Made by a program: the position numbers and the translations under genes. Of a DNA stretch of 64,000 nucleotides, positions 53,701 to 63,425 are shown in pieces (position 1 is the first letter of the stretch; each line of letters starts with the position of its first letter). This DNA comes from Trochalopteron elliotii (Eukaryota; Chordata; Aves; Passeriformes; Leiothrichidae): NCBI GenBank assembly GCA_024734555.1, contig JANPWX010000028.1:3674516-3738515 (forward strand). Reading direction: 5' to 3'. The notes beneath the pieces were generated by a model, which did not search any database, was not told the origin of the DNA, and worked only from the letters and a program-made list of their open reading frames with translations.

Positions 53701-56700
53701 AAGGGAATTTCCAAATTTGCTTTAACATCTTTGTTAATATGTATATAAAATTTTGGAAGATAATCTAAAAGATACTCCTGTCACATGATCTGCAAAAGGC
53801 TGTATTTCAGCTCATTCAAATCTGTAGTTTATACAATATTTTTAACACTATTTGTTTCACATTAAATTTAGCTGCTATGTCTATGCTGCAACACAAATAC
53901 TTTGGAAGTGGAACTAGATGAGTCATGAATTTTTGTCTAGTTCTTGAGATAGCTTCAAGGTTATGAACCTGATTTGAAGGGAGATGTTCCTTGAAGCCCA
54001 AAGGAAAGATAAGATTTTAAAGACTTAAGGTACAACTATTTCTCATTTTACTTATCTGCTAGTGTAGACATTACTTATCACTGTACTGTAAATTTCCCTA
54101 GAGGGCGATATCCTCACAAATGAGATGCTGTAGCACAAGGTTCAAGCACTTAAGTGTCTTTTGTGGATCTAATCCAAAGTCACTTTTGAAAACAGGATTT
54201 AGAGCTTTTGAAACTTTTACCCTGTGTGTCCTGGGGTCACGTGTTGAAATACAAGGAAATTAGTTAGCAAGTCACTTTGAGCCTCAGTTCCCCCATGTGG
54301 TCAGAGGCTGCGTCTCCTCAGCACAATAATTCCATCAGGGCATTGACTCCACTATAATGTAACAAAAAAATTTCTCAAGTTCCTTTCCATTTTCAAGACA
54401 TGAACTTGCACTGGATACCTACTGCCTAAGTGAAGTATGTTTATGTACTTTCTTGGTTTTTGTTTTTTACAGAAATTCCTAATAAAATAAACCGTGCTGA
54501 AGCCAAACATCTTGCAGTCACCTCAGGGTCAGACAAAACAGAAAGAACAACAAAGCGGTCCAGGATATCAACCATAAGGAGGATATTTGACATGGCAAAA
54601 CACCGAACAAAGAGGTCATCCTTTTTCTCCACTGGTGTGAAAGTTTGCCCACAAGAATCAGTGAAGCAGATTTTAGCCAGTCACCAAGCTTACTATAGAT
54701 TAAGAGGTAAGATGATTATTGTAGTATGTACTTCCTTCAAAGTCTTTCCTTTAACTGAGGAAACACAGTAATTTTCCAGAATCTTGTTCTTCACCTTTAT
54801 GCAGTGTATGTGCTATTGACTTCATGCTTCATTTTTACATAGATAATCAAATGTTACATGTGCACCAGCAGGGTTCAAGATAGACAGTTACCAGAAGAAA
54901 ACAAAACAATGCATTCAAAGGACTAATGAACTCAGAGTAATTGCACAGTGTTCTAGCATGGCTGAACATGAAGAACAAATTGTGCTTGCATTAGTGTTGA
55001 AAGAAGTACAACCTTTCTCAAAAGAGCAGGTGCCATCATTGCTACTCAGAATCAGTAGCACCAGTTTAAGACAAGTATTGGATTTATTAAATAGTTATTG
55101 CACAAATGTGTTGGTGTATCTGTAGTTATATTAAGTCTATGGCAGTGTCAGTATGCAATAAACACTGAGATAAATGCTAGCAAGTCATGAAAAAAGCTTA
55201 GAGAAGAATAAATATTTGAGACATTTTAAAAACAAGACTTTCTCAACTAGGTCAGTCCATTCCCAGCTCTTTTTTTTAACTTCCTTTGCCCACAGAAAAC
55301 CTATCAAATTACCATTCCAATTTTTGGTCCAATTTCCTCTCTTCCTTCATCTACCCCTCCCAGTCTTTCATCCTGTAGCTGTTCTATTTTGTATTAGAAA
55401 AAATGTGTGTATTTGCACTGCAGCTGGACAGTCCAAAGCTAATTCTAAATTCAGCCATTTCTGGGATACAAGTATCTAAGGCAACATCTACTCCCTAAAA
55501 TCACCTTTCCTTATCTATTTTTCCTCTTTATCAGACATCATCCATTCACATTCATCTGTGTAACCTGCCTGCTCCTCAGCTGTCTTTCAGGGAACCAATT
55601 AGTTCCCTCTGAAATGAGACCTGGATGTAGAGCTGCAAAAATTTTACTCCAGCAGCCACTTGCTATAGGCAGCATGGGAGAACTACACTAATGTCTGTAG
55701 CTATTCCTATAGATATAAAAATATTTAGTACCCATTGAAGCATCCAATGGGCATTAGACAGAAATCTGAAATGTGCTACAGAGGCTAATCCAAAAAGCAT
55801 TTCTTAAATAGAAATTAATACAGAAAGTCCCCAAAATTCCCTGGTTACATCTCAGATTGGGCTGAAAACAAGCTATCCTGAAACACACAGGTATCATTAG
55901 CCTGAACTCAAAAAACTGTAACTATGACCCTTTCATTTAAAAAACTGAATATGACAGTACTACCAGCTTTTTGGAGAGCAGCACATCAGCTGGGATAATG
56001 GACTCTGTAAGTCTTGTAGTGCAAGAAAGTTTAAACTCATACTCCTTTTCCCCAGCAGTGTCCTACACTCACAAAACTTTCTAAGCAGGTGTCAATCCAG
56101 TTCTTCAACTCAAACTGGAGTACTTCCCAAAAAGCAAGCAACAAAACACATTCTGCAGCTGAATAATTTGTACACTCATTCATAAAAAGGTGTTTCTGCT
56201 CCCTTGAACAATTGCATATTTTCCATTACAATGTCTTTCATCAAAACATAAAAAAAATGTCCTTCAAGGAAAGATCAGAACTTCTGGCAAAGACTTCTGC
56301 CCTCCCAGTTAAGCATGTTAATTTATCTGGTGAAACTGATAAATGAACAACAACAACAAAAGGTACACTTGAAAACGCAGTGATACGAGCATCATCCTTG
56401 AATCTGTAACCACAGTACAACCCTTCATGAAAAGGCAATCTGGTAGCCATGCTGGAGCCTGAGAACCTGTACTCATCTGTGAGAATCTTACCTTCATTTT
56501 GTTTTGGATATATATTTTAAGGTTCTTTTCTGTGTCTAAAGCCTAGGAGATGACCTCCCCTCCTTCAAGTCCCATGACACATTTGTAACTGAAAATGCAC
56601 AGTGGATCATATCATTCCTCTAGAGAACTTTTCTACTAAGAAAATTTAGACAATTTTATTCTTTTTCACGTATGTATGTAGCCCATGCTTCCAGGGATGA

Positions 56701-59700
56701 GCACACAACACGAACCAGCTCAGATGTAGGAGCTCAGACAGTTGTTGTTGGATACTTGAGCCTACTGTGACCTTATACCAACTCTGAAGTAACACATCAT
56801 AGCTTAGGTCACCATGAGGACAGTGCCTTGTGTGGGGCAAACTGGGAGAACACACTACAATGCCTCCTCAACTAGTCATGTGTCACGTTTATCTGGTGCT
56901 GGATTACTGGATTACTTATAATCAGATGGTATATCTTCATTCAGCAGTAACTGCTCAGAAAAACAAAGACCAGCTGCAAGAAAGAGGAGGTAGAAAGTAG
57001 CTTTAATTGCTAGCTCATAATAAATAAATCTCTTCAAAAGATAGCCTGTTCCTTTTTAATAACCTGACCACATCTGCTCCACATGCAGCTGCTCTACTGG
57101 GAGGGCAGGTCGTCCCTGAGGTATTATTGAGGGACCCTAATACAGCTAGGTGAGTACATCCCTACAGCAAGTTTAGAGTATACTTACTGCACTAATTTCA
57201 GAGACACTGATATTTTAGATAATGCAGATAATGAACTCACTCTAAGCCAAAGAAGGTATCAAGTACTGAAAATAAATGTCCCATCTCACAGTAATGAGCT
57301 TTGCAAAGTAAAGTGCTAAAGGCAACAGCTTTTAAATTACTAGCAACTTTTGGTTAAAATGGTTTTTGTAGTAAGTTTGAAAACCCTCTTCTCTAAAAGA
57401 ATCTGTAAACAACATTTTGAGGAAGCGTGTTCCTTCATCTTGAGTGATGAATGTGTAAATGCCAAATCACTGTTAAAAGGCTTTCAAGTTTACTGTTTGG
57501 TACAAAGCACCTATCCTCAGCCTCTTTCTTCTTACTCAGTCTGCCAGGAAGCTGTGTGGGAAGCCTTTCGTATTTTTTTGGATCGGATTCCTGATACTTC
57601 TGAATATCAGAACTGGGTTACTGCCTGCCAGAAGGAAACCTTTTGCATATTTGACATTGGCAAAAACTTCAGCAATTCCCCAGAGCACCTGGAAATAATT
57701 CAACGGGTAAGGATTACTCACATTTGTTTAGAAACTGGGAGAGACTCCCAAATCCCTCCCCACCTGCTTATTTAAGGGCAAAATATTGCTCCAGAAAAGG
57801 AGGGGGCGTGGATTAGAAGGAAAACATAAAAGTATAGTAAACAAAAGAGCTAAGAGGCTCAATGGTTGGATACACCCACTAGTAAAACGCTGTTTTTCTT
57901 AATCTTTTTGCAGCGAGTAAAACATAGAACCTTCCAGGAAAGGTAAGTAGCACAAGCAGAACCTTGCCACTTGATGTTACTGCCTTCTTTGAAAAGATAT
58001 GTGTGTGTGTGGATGTGAGCAGATATTCAGATAGCACTGTGATGTATATAGTGTGTGCTGTGAGAGGTGTGTACACCGGATATATCATAGGACACAGTAA
58101 TTGAATCACAAATAATGGATATGGCCAAACGTCTAAGTTACCTGGTCAAGACACCACTGAATGTTTTCTCAGACTAATGTGATCATGAAACCCTGACAGA
58201 GACATAGATTTGCATTAGGCTAGTGTTGATTGGGAGTGTGAAAAAGTGGCTGTAAGTCTCAAAAGGAAAGTCAGCTTAACAAAAGTTTAGCTGAGAGGCT
58301 ACGTTAAACAGTAACATGAAAACTCTGTGCCTTCGCTTTAGATTTCCCCTGTATTTTTTTACATCATGACACTGTTAATTAATGTGATACTTTATTCTAT
58401 AAACTCTTTGGAAAAAGTATGCTCCTGGCAATGCTCAGAAGTTGGAGAATGGCAGTATTAAATAAAGTTACCATACTGAACTCTTGTTCTCTGTATATTA
58501 ATACTATAGTGCAACCAGACAAATCATTCTCCTCAACTTCTGACTGAAGTATTGTTTTTTTCCTTTAAGCTTTCTCTGATTTTGAAGAGATTTTCAGGCA
58601 AATAATGTTTTCCATTCATAGGTTACACTGTCTCATGATCACAGAGGTCCTACATATCTTAATTAATTCTGACAAGGGAGATCTGACCTACCTTTAATAA
58701 TGTAGGGCCTAACTGAACTCCCCTGAAAGTCCAAAGGGAGGCCTTTTCATTCATCCTAGTGCAAGCAGCAGCAGCAAGGCATTAAGTGAAGCGACTGATC
58801 TCAGAGTTCTTAGGATCTTTGTGAACAGTACTGTTTTCCCTAGACACAGAACAGAAAGTGAAGTAAATTCCATGAAATTGCTTGTACCTGAGCTGGAAAT
58901 ATAAACAGCAACGATTATATGCGATTGGACTTCATCTTTACTTCTGTATGGCTTAGAAAATATTTTGTATCTTCTGTAGATGTCACCTAGAAAAATCAGT
59001 CTCCAAGTATAGATACAACACATAACTAGTTAACATTGTGAAAACATTACAAATAATACTTCAGTTCTCACCAGCAAGATATCAGAGGATGTGGTAAATC
59101 AGTCATCATTCGTACATGTTCTTTATTTATGTTACTAAACATCTAGGTTGCTCCTGTATAGAAATGCAGCTCAGACACCTTTTCTGTCTATGCTACAAGC
59201 TTTATGCTGTCTCAGTTAACACCACAGTACAAATCTGCAGTGCCCTTAGTTCTTTCATTGATACCAGTTTTCACAAATACTCCATCTGTATGCACTGCAG
59301 AAAATTTGAGGAATTACACTTTACTCCCCAGTTTCAGGAGAGAAAAATCTCAAAATATCCCTTAGAAGATTTTTATCTAAGAGCCTAAATTTTCCCAAAA
59401 GCTACAAATCAAGAACAATTTGGTTTTAAGGCTATAGAATATAATTTCTGTTCCAAGTAAAAGAATCTTTAATACATCTATCTATTCTAAGATGTACTTA
59501 GAGATAGATAGATATTATTGCTGTTTTTCAAGAAAGCTAACAGTAGCTATCAAAAATGTATTCATCACCACATGACTGTAAAAGTCAAAACAGAAAATAT
59601 TTATCAACAAAACCAAACCAAATCCTGTGATACATCATACCCACCATATTCTTACTTGAGTTTTTAGCTATCCTCCTTGAGAACCATGGTGGGCATTAAC

Positions 59701-62700
59701 CCATGAATATTACATCCAGAAGCAAACACTAACATTTCTACACCTCAAAATAATCTTGATTCAGGAACCTGATTTGATACTATCATTATTTGGAAGCATC
59801 CTTATGGTATTATAATGTAGGCTGACAACTGAAAAATAAGCCCACCCTCCATTTTCTCACACCCCACCATATGAAACCCATCTGGAACCTGAAATGTCCA
59901 TTGACTCTAAAAATAGAAGAATCCCAAAGCTCTCACCAAACTACCTCAGCAGGATGAGAAATAGCAAAGAAGGCAAAGGCTGATTTAGGTGATGTACAAG
60001 AAGTCTTGCTGCCATTTTAGACAGTGGTTAACCCTTCACTGACTTTCAAGAGTAAAAATAAAACCAGACCCAGTACACTGATTTAATCTCTGTGATCCCA
60101 TCCCTCTGGTGGCATTGATAAAATCTGTCACAATACCTCATGAGTAGATTCCTGACAGGATTGGTAGTCCTTATGCTGTTCCACTGCCTGTTTAATCAGG
60201 TCACAAAATATTCTATTAGACAGAGGTAACTTCTCTCATTTAAACTACTCTTAATATAGGGATAATTTATATTCATTTGGTGTTTTACACTTTTGTCATT
60301 GCTGGTACAATATGTAGATAATTAAATCACTCATTTCTATTTGATTGGTAGGAAAGATGAAATATCAGCAGAGAAAACAGGAGGCAAAAAGGTGGAAGAT
60401 ATTCCCTCGGTTTCTACAGGTAAAATCAAATCTGTTTGTTTTGTGTCTGCCTGTTAAATAAAATTTCTAAGGCCAATGATTCTTAGGTTCAAGGCTATAA
60501 TTTAATGAATGTTGTAGAAGCACAACAAGTTCAGTGGAGTGAAAATGTTTTAGCAAAATAATCTGTGAGAAGACTTTTTTTATCTCTTTAGAACATATTT
60601 GCTACTCAAATGCTGNNNNNNNAAACACAGCAGCTTTACCCACACCCTAAGTCATGGCCTTCCACTGGCACAGGCTTGTGTTCAAGCACACCCTCCTGAG
60701 GGAAAGCTGCTCCAGTGAGCAGACACCTGACCAACACACAAAGGGGAAGACTTTTGATGTGCACACTGTTCTTTCCTGACTTTTCTTTCCTTCCCCCCAT
60801 AGGCTCTCCTGGCACACCCCTCTCTCCGTACACACCTAATGGCACCTTGCTCAACGAAATTTTCAATGACACAAAGACTCCTGTGAAGGTAAGGGCAGCC
60901 CGTGCTCCTACCCACTTTTTCACTCACCTTTTCCTTTTGGGCTAACAGGAAACAGGGAGAAATCTTATAAACAGTGCTTAAAAACAAGAAGTGCTCCCCC
61001 CTGTTTCAGTTAGCAGGACTGAAGGCGTTTATTAGAATCTGTTATATACTGGAATAGGGCATGATGCTTTTTGAGTATATAATAGAGAGCACAAAAGCAT
61101 GGCAGCCAGCTTTTAGGCAGTTTTCATTCTTTTAAGGAGGGGCCTGTTGCCTATTTTGCACCATTTTGTAACGTTGCTCTTCAGTAAATAATGCCAAAAA
61201 AAGCATACCTGCTGGGCTTTCCATTACACAGGAGATAGGACTGGGCCTTCCTTGCCTTTTTATGACCAGCCAGCTGTCAGAGGGTTCTCCACTGCTGTCT
61301 CCTCAGAGCAGCCATGCAGCAGGGCACTGGGGATTGCCCCACTGCACCAACAGCACCTGCTGTAAGAGAGACCTCCGAGGGAGGGGAGGGGTGCTGGGAG
61401 GGGCTGTTGTTTTCCCTCTCCTGGCTGCTGTGGTCTCAGCACAGAGGTGTGGCCTCACAGAGCAGGGAAAAGCTGCAAATACTGTTGGGAAACAGCATAC
61501 AAAATTGGACAACTTTTAATAGCAGCAAAGTCAACTGCGTAAGAAAGACGTATAATGGGTAGGAATAATTCCATTTTATTATCAGGAAAAAAACAAATGC
61601 AAACCTCTGAATGTGAAACAGCTTTATGATGATGAACTAAAATTTGGTAACAGTCTCTGTCCAAGAAAAGCTTGATTCTCTTTGTCTTCATTTATTTATA
61701 TCAAAGGCAACTCTCAAGTTACTTCTCAAGTAACAGAAACTTGTTTGCAAAGACGGAAGAATTAAGCCAACAGATATACGTAGGCACTTTCACCATTTGT
61801 GCAATATAGTTCAGAAAGTTATTTTAGGGATGGGCTTAAACAGGAATATCTCTACCTATTAAATACTGAATTGTGGAGGAGAAAAAAATCACTTAGTTTT
61901 ATTTCTTCCCTTTTTGTCCTTGCCTTTTCTTTTCCAGGAGCTGGGAACAAATGCAGTCCCTGAGCTGCCTGTGGAGCAAATGGTGGAATTCAGTGTCACT
62001 CTCACTGATCAGGAGTACACAGTTGAACTTAGTGACCCCAACTCCCCAGAGTACCAACAACTAGCTGCCAAATTTCAGCTGCAGGTAGAGACACTTAGTG
62101 AATGCAAAAATGTTGACTTTGTACCTTGGCTGAGGTTCATACTATGAAATTACCTTCACCACGAAATAGGATTAGAATCTACTGCCTTCACTTTAAACAG
62201 GTCATTCCTGTTTTCTGAAGATCTTCAAGTTTCCTTCATGTGTAGTATCAGCTTATCCCCTCATTTAAGCCATCTATGCAGCCCCCAAGCTAACAAGCCA
62301 ACATCTTTCACTTCAGTAGAAGCCTCAGATAACTGATGAACAGAATAACTTTAGGAATATCGTTCAGACTTAATCAGGAATTCATGGACAGCACTTTGTC
62401 ATAATTTAATTTCTACAATAAAGCTAATGAGAAATGTAATATAAATGTTAAAGCTAATTAGCTACCGTTGTCTGAACTATTCTTCAAAGGACATACACTC
62501 ATTGTGCATTACCTACCATGGTTTACTAAGAATTAGAACACCTGTGGTATTTTCACACAATTAATAATATTAACTGAATGTTCAGCTATCAGTTTAGCTG
62601 ATAGCAGTTAATGACTTGAGGTTCCCGAAAGGTTTTCTGAATAAAATTAACTAAAGCCTCTCATCAGTTTTATGAGCATTCCTTAGTGGAAGCCATTTCA

Positions 62701-63425
62701 TTTTCCTGGTTCAGTTCCAGATATGTGTAGAAAAATGGTGAATGATGCATTGGCAGAGCAGGCAAAAAAATTATTTCTCTGAAGATTTTCAGTATTACCC
62801 TCAGACAGAAGTACCTGAAGACACTGTTTACTACACATGTAATGCCTCCTCTATTCAAAACCATGTAATTGTACTATTGTTAACATTAGAATTAAAAATG
62901 TATTTCCATTGTGTTTGTACAAGACAGTTAAAACTGTTTAATTTCTAAATGATTTGTCAAATAATCTAAACTCATCTGCAGTTGCCTAATATTTCTAAAT
63001 AATTAACAATTTACAGGTGACTTGAATCACAAAATTATTCATGAACCAAAACTGCTGAAAATGAGAAAACCATTTGATTCATGTTGTTCTACTTGCTGGG
63101 TTATGAAATAGATTATCATTTGTTTGCATAATTACATTACTAAGAAAAGCAATATTTTCTGCTTCTTTTTGCCTATAAACAGGTAATACAACAAGTATAT
63201 GCAAAGCAAATACTGTGTTTAAGCTGAGCAATTATGATACCTAGAAGAGCTCAGCTGTTTCCTAAAGCTCTTTCTGAAATATGAAAAATATTTTCTGGGT
63301 AGTCAACTTGTAACTGCCTTTTAGTCATAGATCTTATGCTGATTTTTTTTAAATGGTTTTCCATAGATGAAAAAAATATTTGAGAAACTTCCAGGATTCA
63401 AAGAAATCCGCGTGTTAGGATTCAA
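41731..63425 (+). CDS. IMPG1: IMPG1 (interphotoreceptor matrix proteoglycan 1), 5' part, exons 1-8, continues off the window
   Basis: Eight exons join in frame: 41731-41797, 54473-54706, 57540-57706, 57914-57942, 60352-60419, 60803-60888, 61938-62084 and 63367-63425. All have GT donors and AG acceptors and compatible phases. They give 285 codons plus 2 nt with no stop. The product is a secreted, heavily glycosylated, hyaluronan-associated component of the matrix around rods and cones, known in human as SPACR. Human defects cause vitelliform macular dystrophy and retinitis pigmentosa. Layout: signal peptide 1-20; variable basic region 23-54; conserved STIRRIFD and RTKRS segment about 55-75; cysteines at 81, 102, 130 and 136; glycosylated linker about 166-217; first SEA domain starting about 230. 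The second SEA domain, mucin-like region and EGF-like domains should lie downstream. The match is to the human protein as remembered, exon by exon, and it is close in exons 2, 3, 4 and 8. Confidence 0.95.
45259..45293. repeat. Inverted repeat, 10-bp arms, in IMPG1 intron 1
   Basis: CACCTAATTC (45259-45268) and GAATTAGGTG (45284-45293) are exact reverse complements around a 15-base spacer. Confidence 0.8.
45635..45740 (+). mobile_element. MIR-like ancient SINE relic in IMPG1 intron 1
   Basis: ACTATCATCCTCATTTCACA followed by a GGAGGTCCTGAGGTGTGACA block recalls the MIR core (ATTATCCTCATTTTACAGATGAGGAAACTGAGG). Weak and short. Confidence 0.35.
52656..52692. repeat. AT-rich inverted repeat in IMPG1 intron 1
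   Basis: AGACATATATATA near the start and TATATATATGTCT-like sequence at the end form a snap-back around GGTAGACATAC. The TA microsatellite core makes this a likely slippage product. Confidence 0.55.
53155..53160. repeat. Target-site duplication, left copy (TGTAAT)
   Basis: Identical hexamer to 53671-53676, directly abutting both ends of the LTR. It marks the integration site. Confidence 0.8.
53161..53670 (-). mobile_element. Solo LTR of an endogenous retrovirus (class II/ERVK-like), in IMPG1 intron 1
   Basis: The 510-bp element begins TGTGGGG and ends CCACAACA, giving TG...CA termini. It is flanked by a perfect 6-bp target duplication TGTAAT (53155-53160 and 53671-53676). Read on the - strand it has LTR order: CCAAT-type box (53405-53409), TATA-like box (53366-53375), AATAAA polyadenylation signal (53307-53312), then about 146 bp to the end. 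It is more GC-rich than its surroundings. A 6-bp duplication fits class II (beta-retrovirus-like) elements. No gag, pol or env is attached, so it is a recombined solo LTR, inserted antisense to IMPG1 about 0.8 kb before exon 2. Confidence 0.85.
53671..53676. repeat. Target-site duplication, right copy (TGTAAT)
   Basis: Right copy of the 6-bp duplication flanking the solo LTR in IMPG1 intron 1. Confidence 0.8.
54225..54350 (+). mobile_element. MIR-like ancient SINE relic just upstream of IMPG1 exon 2
   Basis: GCAAGTCACTTTGAGCCTCA followed by GTTCCCCCATGTGG strongly recalls the MIR core GCAAGTCACTTAACCTCTCTGAGCCTCAGTTTCCTCATCTG. The block before it (TCCTGGGGTCACGTG) may extend the match. It ends about 120 bp before the splice acceptor. 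Confidence 0.55.
54473..54706 (+). CDS. IMPG1: IMPG1 exon 2, N-terminal basic region and first cysteine
   Basis: Acceptor TTTTTTACAG ends at 54472 and the donor GTAAGA starts at 54707; phase 1 on both sides. The exon encodes residues 23-100. The first half is poorly conserved, hydrophilic and rich in K, R, T and S. The second half holds STIRRIFD (about 55-62), AKHRTKRSS (about 64-72) and GVKVCPQES (about 77-85), then a segment ending AYYRLR, all characteristic of IMPG1. RTKR before serine fits the furin-type RXXR rule, and the basic cluster resembles hyaluronan-binding BX7B motifs; both are inferences. The open frame extends upstream to 54430, but that part is intron with its own polypyrimidine tract, not coding sequence. 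Confidence 0.95.
54707..57539 (+). other. IMPG1 intron 2 (2,833 bp)
   Basis: GT/AG intron, phase 1. Nothing recognised apart from low-complexity AT-rich sequence. Confidence 0.85.
57540..57706 (+). CDS. IMPG1: IMPG1 exon 3, conserved cysteine domain
   Basis: Acceptor CTTACTCAG ends at 57539 and the donor GTAAGG starts at 57707. The exon is 167 nt, entering in phase 1 and leaving in phase 0, and encodes residues 101-156. It starts VCQEAVWEA and includes [10 protein letters not shown], cysteines at 102, 130 and 136, and [10 protein letters not shown] with an N-glycosylation sequon (NFS) at residue 143. These blocks are nearly identical to mammalian IMPG1, making this the most diagnostic exon in the window. 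The open frame continues on both sides into introns, so only this part should be taken as coding. Confidence 0.96.
57914..57942 (+). CDS. IMPG1: IMPG1 exon 4, 29-nt microexon
   Basis: A very short exon: acceptor TTTTGCAG ends at 57913 and donor GTAAGT starts at 57943. It encodes RVKHRTFQE plus two bases of the next arginine (residues 157-166), aligning with the RIKQRSFPDR segment of human IMPG1. It enters in phase 0 and leaves in phase 2. Only a 207-bp intron separates it from exon 3. Because 29 is not a multiple of three, skipping it would shift the frame. Confidence 0.92.
57943..60351 (+). other. IMPG1 intron 4 (2,409 bp)
   Basis: GT/AG intron, phase 2. It contains a short GT run near 58,000 and the inverted GATA microsatellite near 59,490; otherwise unremarkable. 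Confidence 0.85.
59476..59513. repeat. TATC/GATA inverted microsatellite in IMPG1 intron 4
   Basis: ATCTATCTATTCTAAG and CTTAGAGATAGATAGAT are near reverse complements, forming a hairpin of two short GATA arrays in opposite orientation. Confidence 0.6.
60352..60419 (+). CDS. IMPG1: IMPG1 exon 5, linker
   Basis: Acceptor TTGGTAG ends at 60351 and donor GTAAAA starts at 60420. The 68 nt complete arginine 166 and encode [20 protein letters not shown] and the following residues up to residue 188, with one base of glycine 189. The KDEISAEKT block matches human IMPG1 and the remainder is divergent, as expected of a linker. The acceptor has a weak polypyrimidine tract and the donor lacks the usual G at +5. 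The exon is called on phase and the conserved KDEISAEKT block. Confidence 0.9.
60420..60802 (+). other. IMPG1 intron 5 (about 383 bp)
   Basis: GT/AG intron, phase 1. The N run lies in its middle; the length is therefore approximate. Confidence 0.85.
60616..60622. other. Assembly gap (7 N) in IMPG1 intron 5
   Basis: Seven undetermined bases. Exon 5 ends about 196 bp before and exon 6 starts 180 bp after, so no coding exon called here is affected. The true gap size may not be seven. Confidence 0.95.
60803..60888 (+). CDS. IMPG1: IMPG1 exon 6, glycosylated linker
   Basis: Acceptor TTCCCCCCATAG ends at 60802 and donor GTAAGG starts at 60889. The 86 nt (phase 1 in, phase 0 out) encode residues 189-217: a Pro/Ser/Thr/Gly-rich start, then [13 protein letters not shown]. 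Human IMPG1 has DDTLLNEI and NDTK at the same place. Two N-glycosylation sequons (NGT at 201, NDT at 210) and several Ser/Thr next to prolines suggest a glycosylated spacer before the SEA domain. It is more divergent than exons 2 and 3 but phase-consistent with its neighbours. Confidence 0.9.
60889..61937 (+). other. IMPG1 intron 6 (1,049 bp)
   Basis: GT/AG intron, phase 0. Contains a GC-rich island (about 61,240-61,480) with the G-quadruplex motif. Overlapping open frames there on both strands look compositional, not coding. Confidence 0.85.
61379..61403 (+). repeat. Putative G-quadruplex motif in IMPG1 intron 6
   Basis: Five G-runs of 3-4 (61379-81, 61383-86, 61388-91, 61396-98, 61400-03) with loops of 1-4 bases on the sense strand. 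It sits in the most GC-rich part of the gene (about 61240-61480). Confidence 0.6.
61938..62084 (+). CDS. IMPG1: IMPG1 exon 7, start of first SEA domain
   Basis: Acceptor CTTTTCCAG ends at 61937 and donor GTAGAG starts at 62085. The 147 nt are exactly 49 codons, phase 0 on both sides, residues 218-266. After a short acidic lead-in, the segment from [14 protein letters not shown] through [20 protein letters not shown] has the SEA pattern: a beta strand followed by the S-P-x-Y-Q-x-L-A helix region. It aligns with human IMPG1 EQRVELSVSL and SPYYQELAGKSQLQ. Both ends are in phase 0, so skipping it would keep the frame but break the domain. Confidence 0.94.
62085..63366 (+). other. IMPG1 intron 7 (1,282 bp)
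   Basis: GT/AG intron, phase 0. Contains one small hairpin; otherwise AT-rich with nothing recognised. Confidence 0.85.
62585..62605. repeat. Small hairpin in IMPG1 intron 7
   Basis: GCTATCAG (62585-62592) and CTGATAGC (62598-62605) pair around loop TTTAG. Confidence 0.7.
63367..63425 (+). CDS. IMPG1: IMPG1 exon 8, SEA domain continued
   Basis: Acceptor TTTTCCATAG ends at 63366 and donor GTAAGT starts at 63426. It encodes [19 protein letters not shown] plus two bases (residues 267-285), closely matching the human segment MQKIFKKLPGFKKIHVLGF. This is the second helix and following strand of the first SEA domain. It leaves in phase 2 and the next exon lies outside the window. The donor region contains two overlapping GTAAG motifs; phase and family comparison favour the first. 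Confidence 0.93.

Larger units (their letters stand above)
41798..54472 (+). other. IMPG1 intron 1 (12,675 bp)
   Basis: Bounded by GTAAGT and TTTACAG, phase 1. It holds two MIR-like relics, an AT-rich inverted repeat and a complete solo LTR. No further coding exon is needed, because the joined exons 1 and 2 reproduce the family's spacing. First introns often hold regulatory elements; none is identified here. Confidence 0.8.

Noticed and set aside
54430..54472. Apparent start codon and hydrophobic leader just before exon 2
   Set aside because: Looks like a short signal peptide, but the hydrophobic run is the translated polypyrimidine tract. Exon 1 at 41731 supplies the real signal peptide.
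57350..57539. Upstream part of the open frame containing IMPG1 exon 3
   Set aside because: Intron sequence ending in a proper acceptor; the homology to IMPG1 starts exactly at the splice site.
60715..60945. Open frame spanning exon 6 and both flanks
   Set aside because: Only 60803-60888 matches the family and has splice sites; the flanks are intron.
61260..61562. Overlapping frames on both strands in intron 6
   Set aside because: Caused by GC-rich composition; no similarity recognised.
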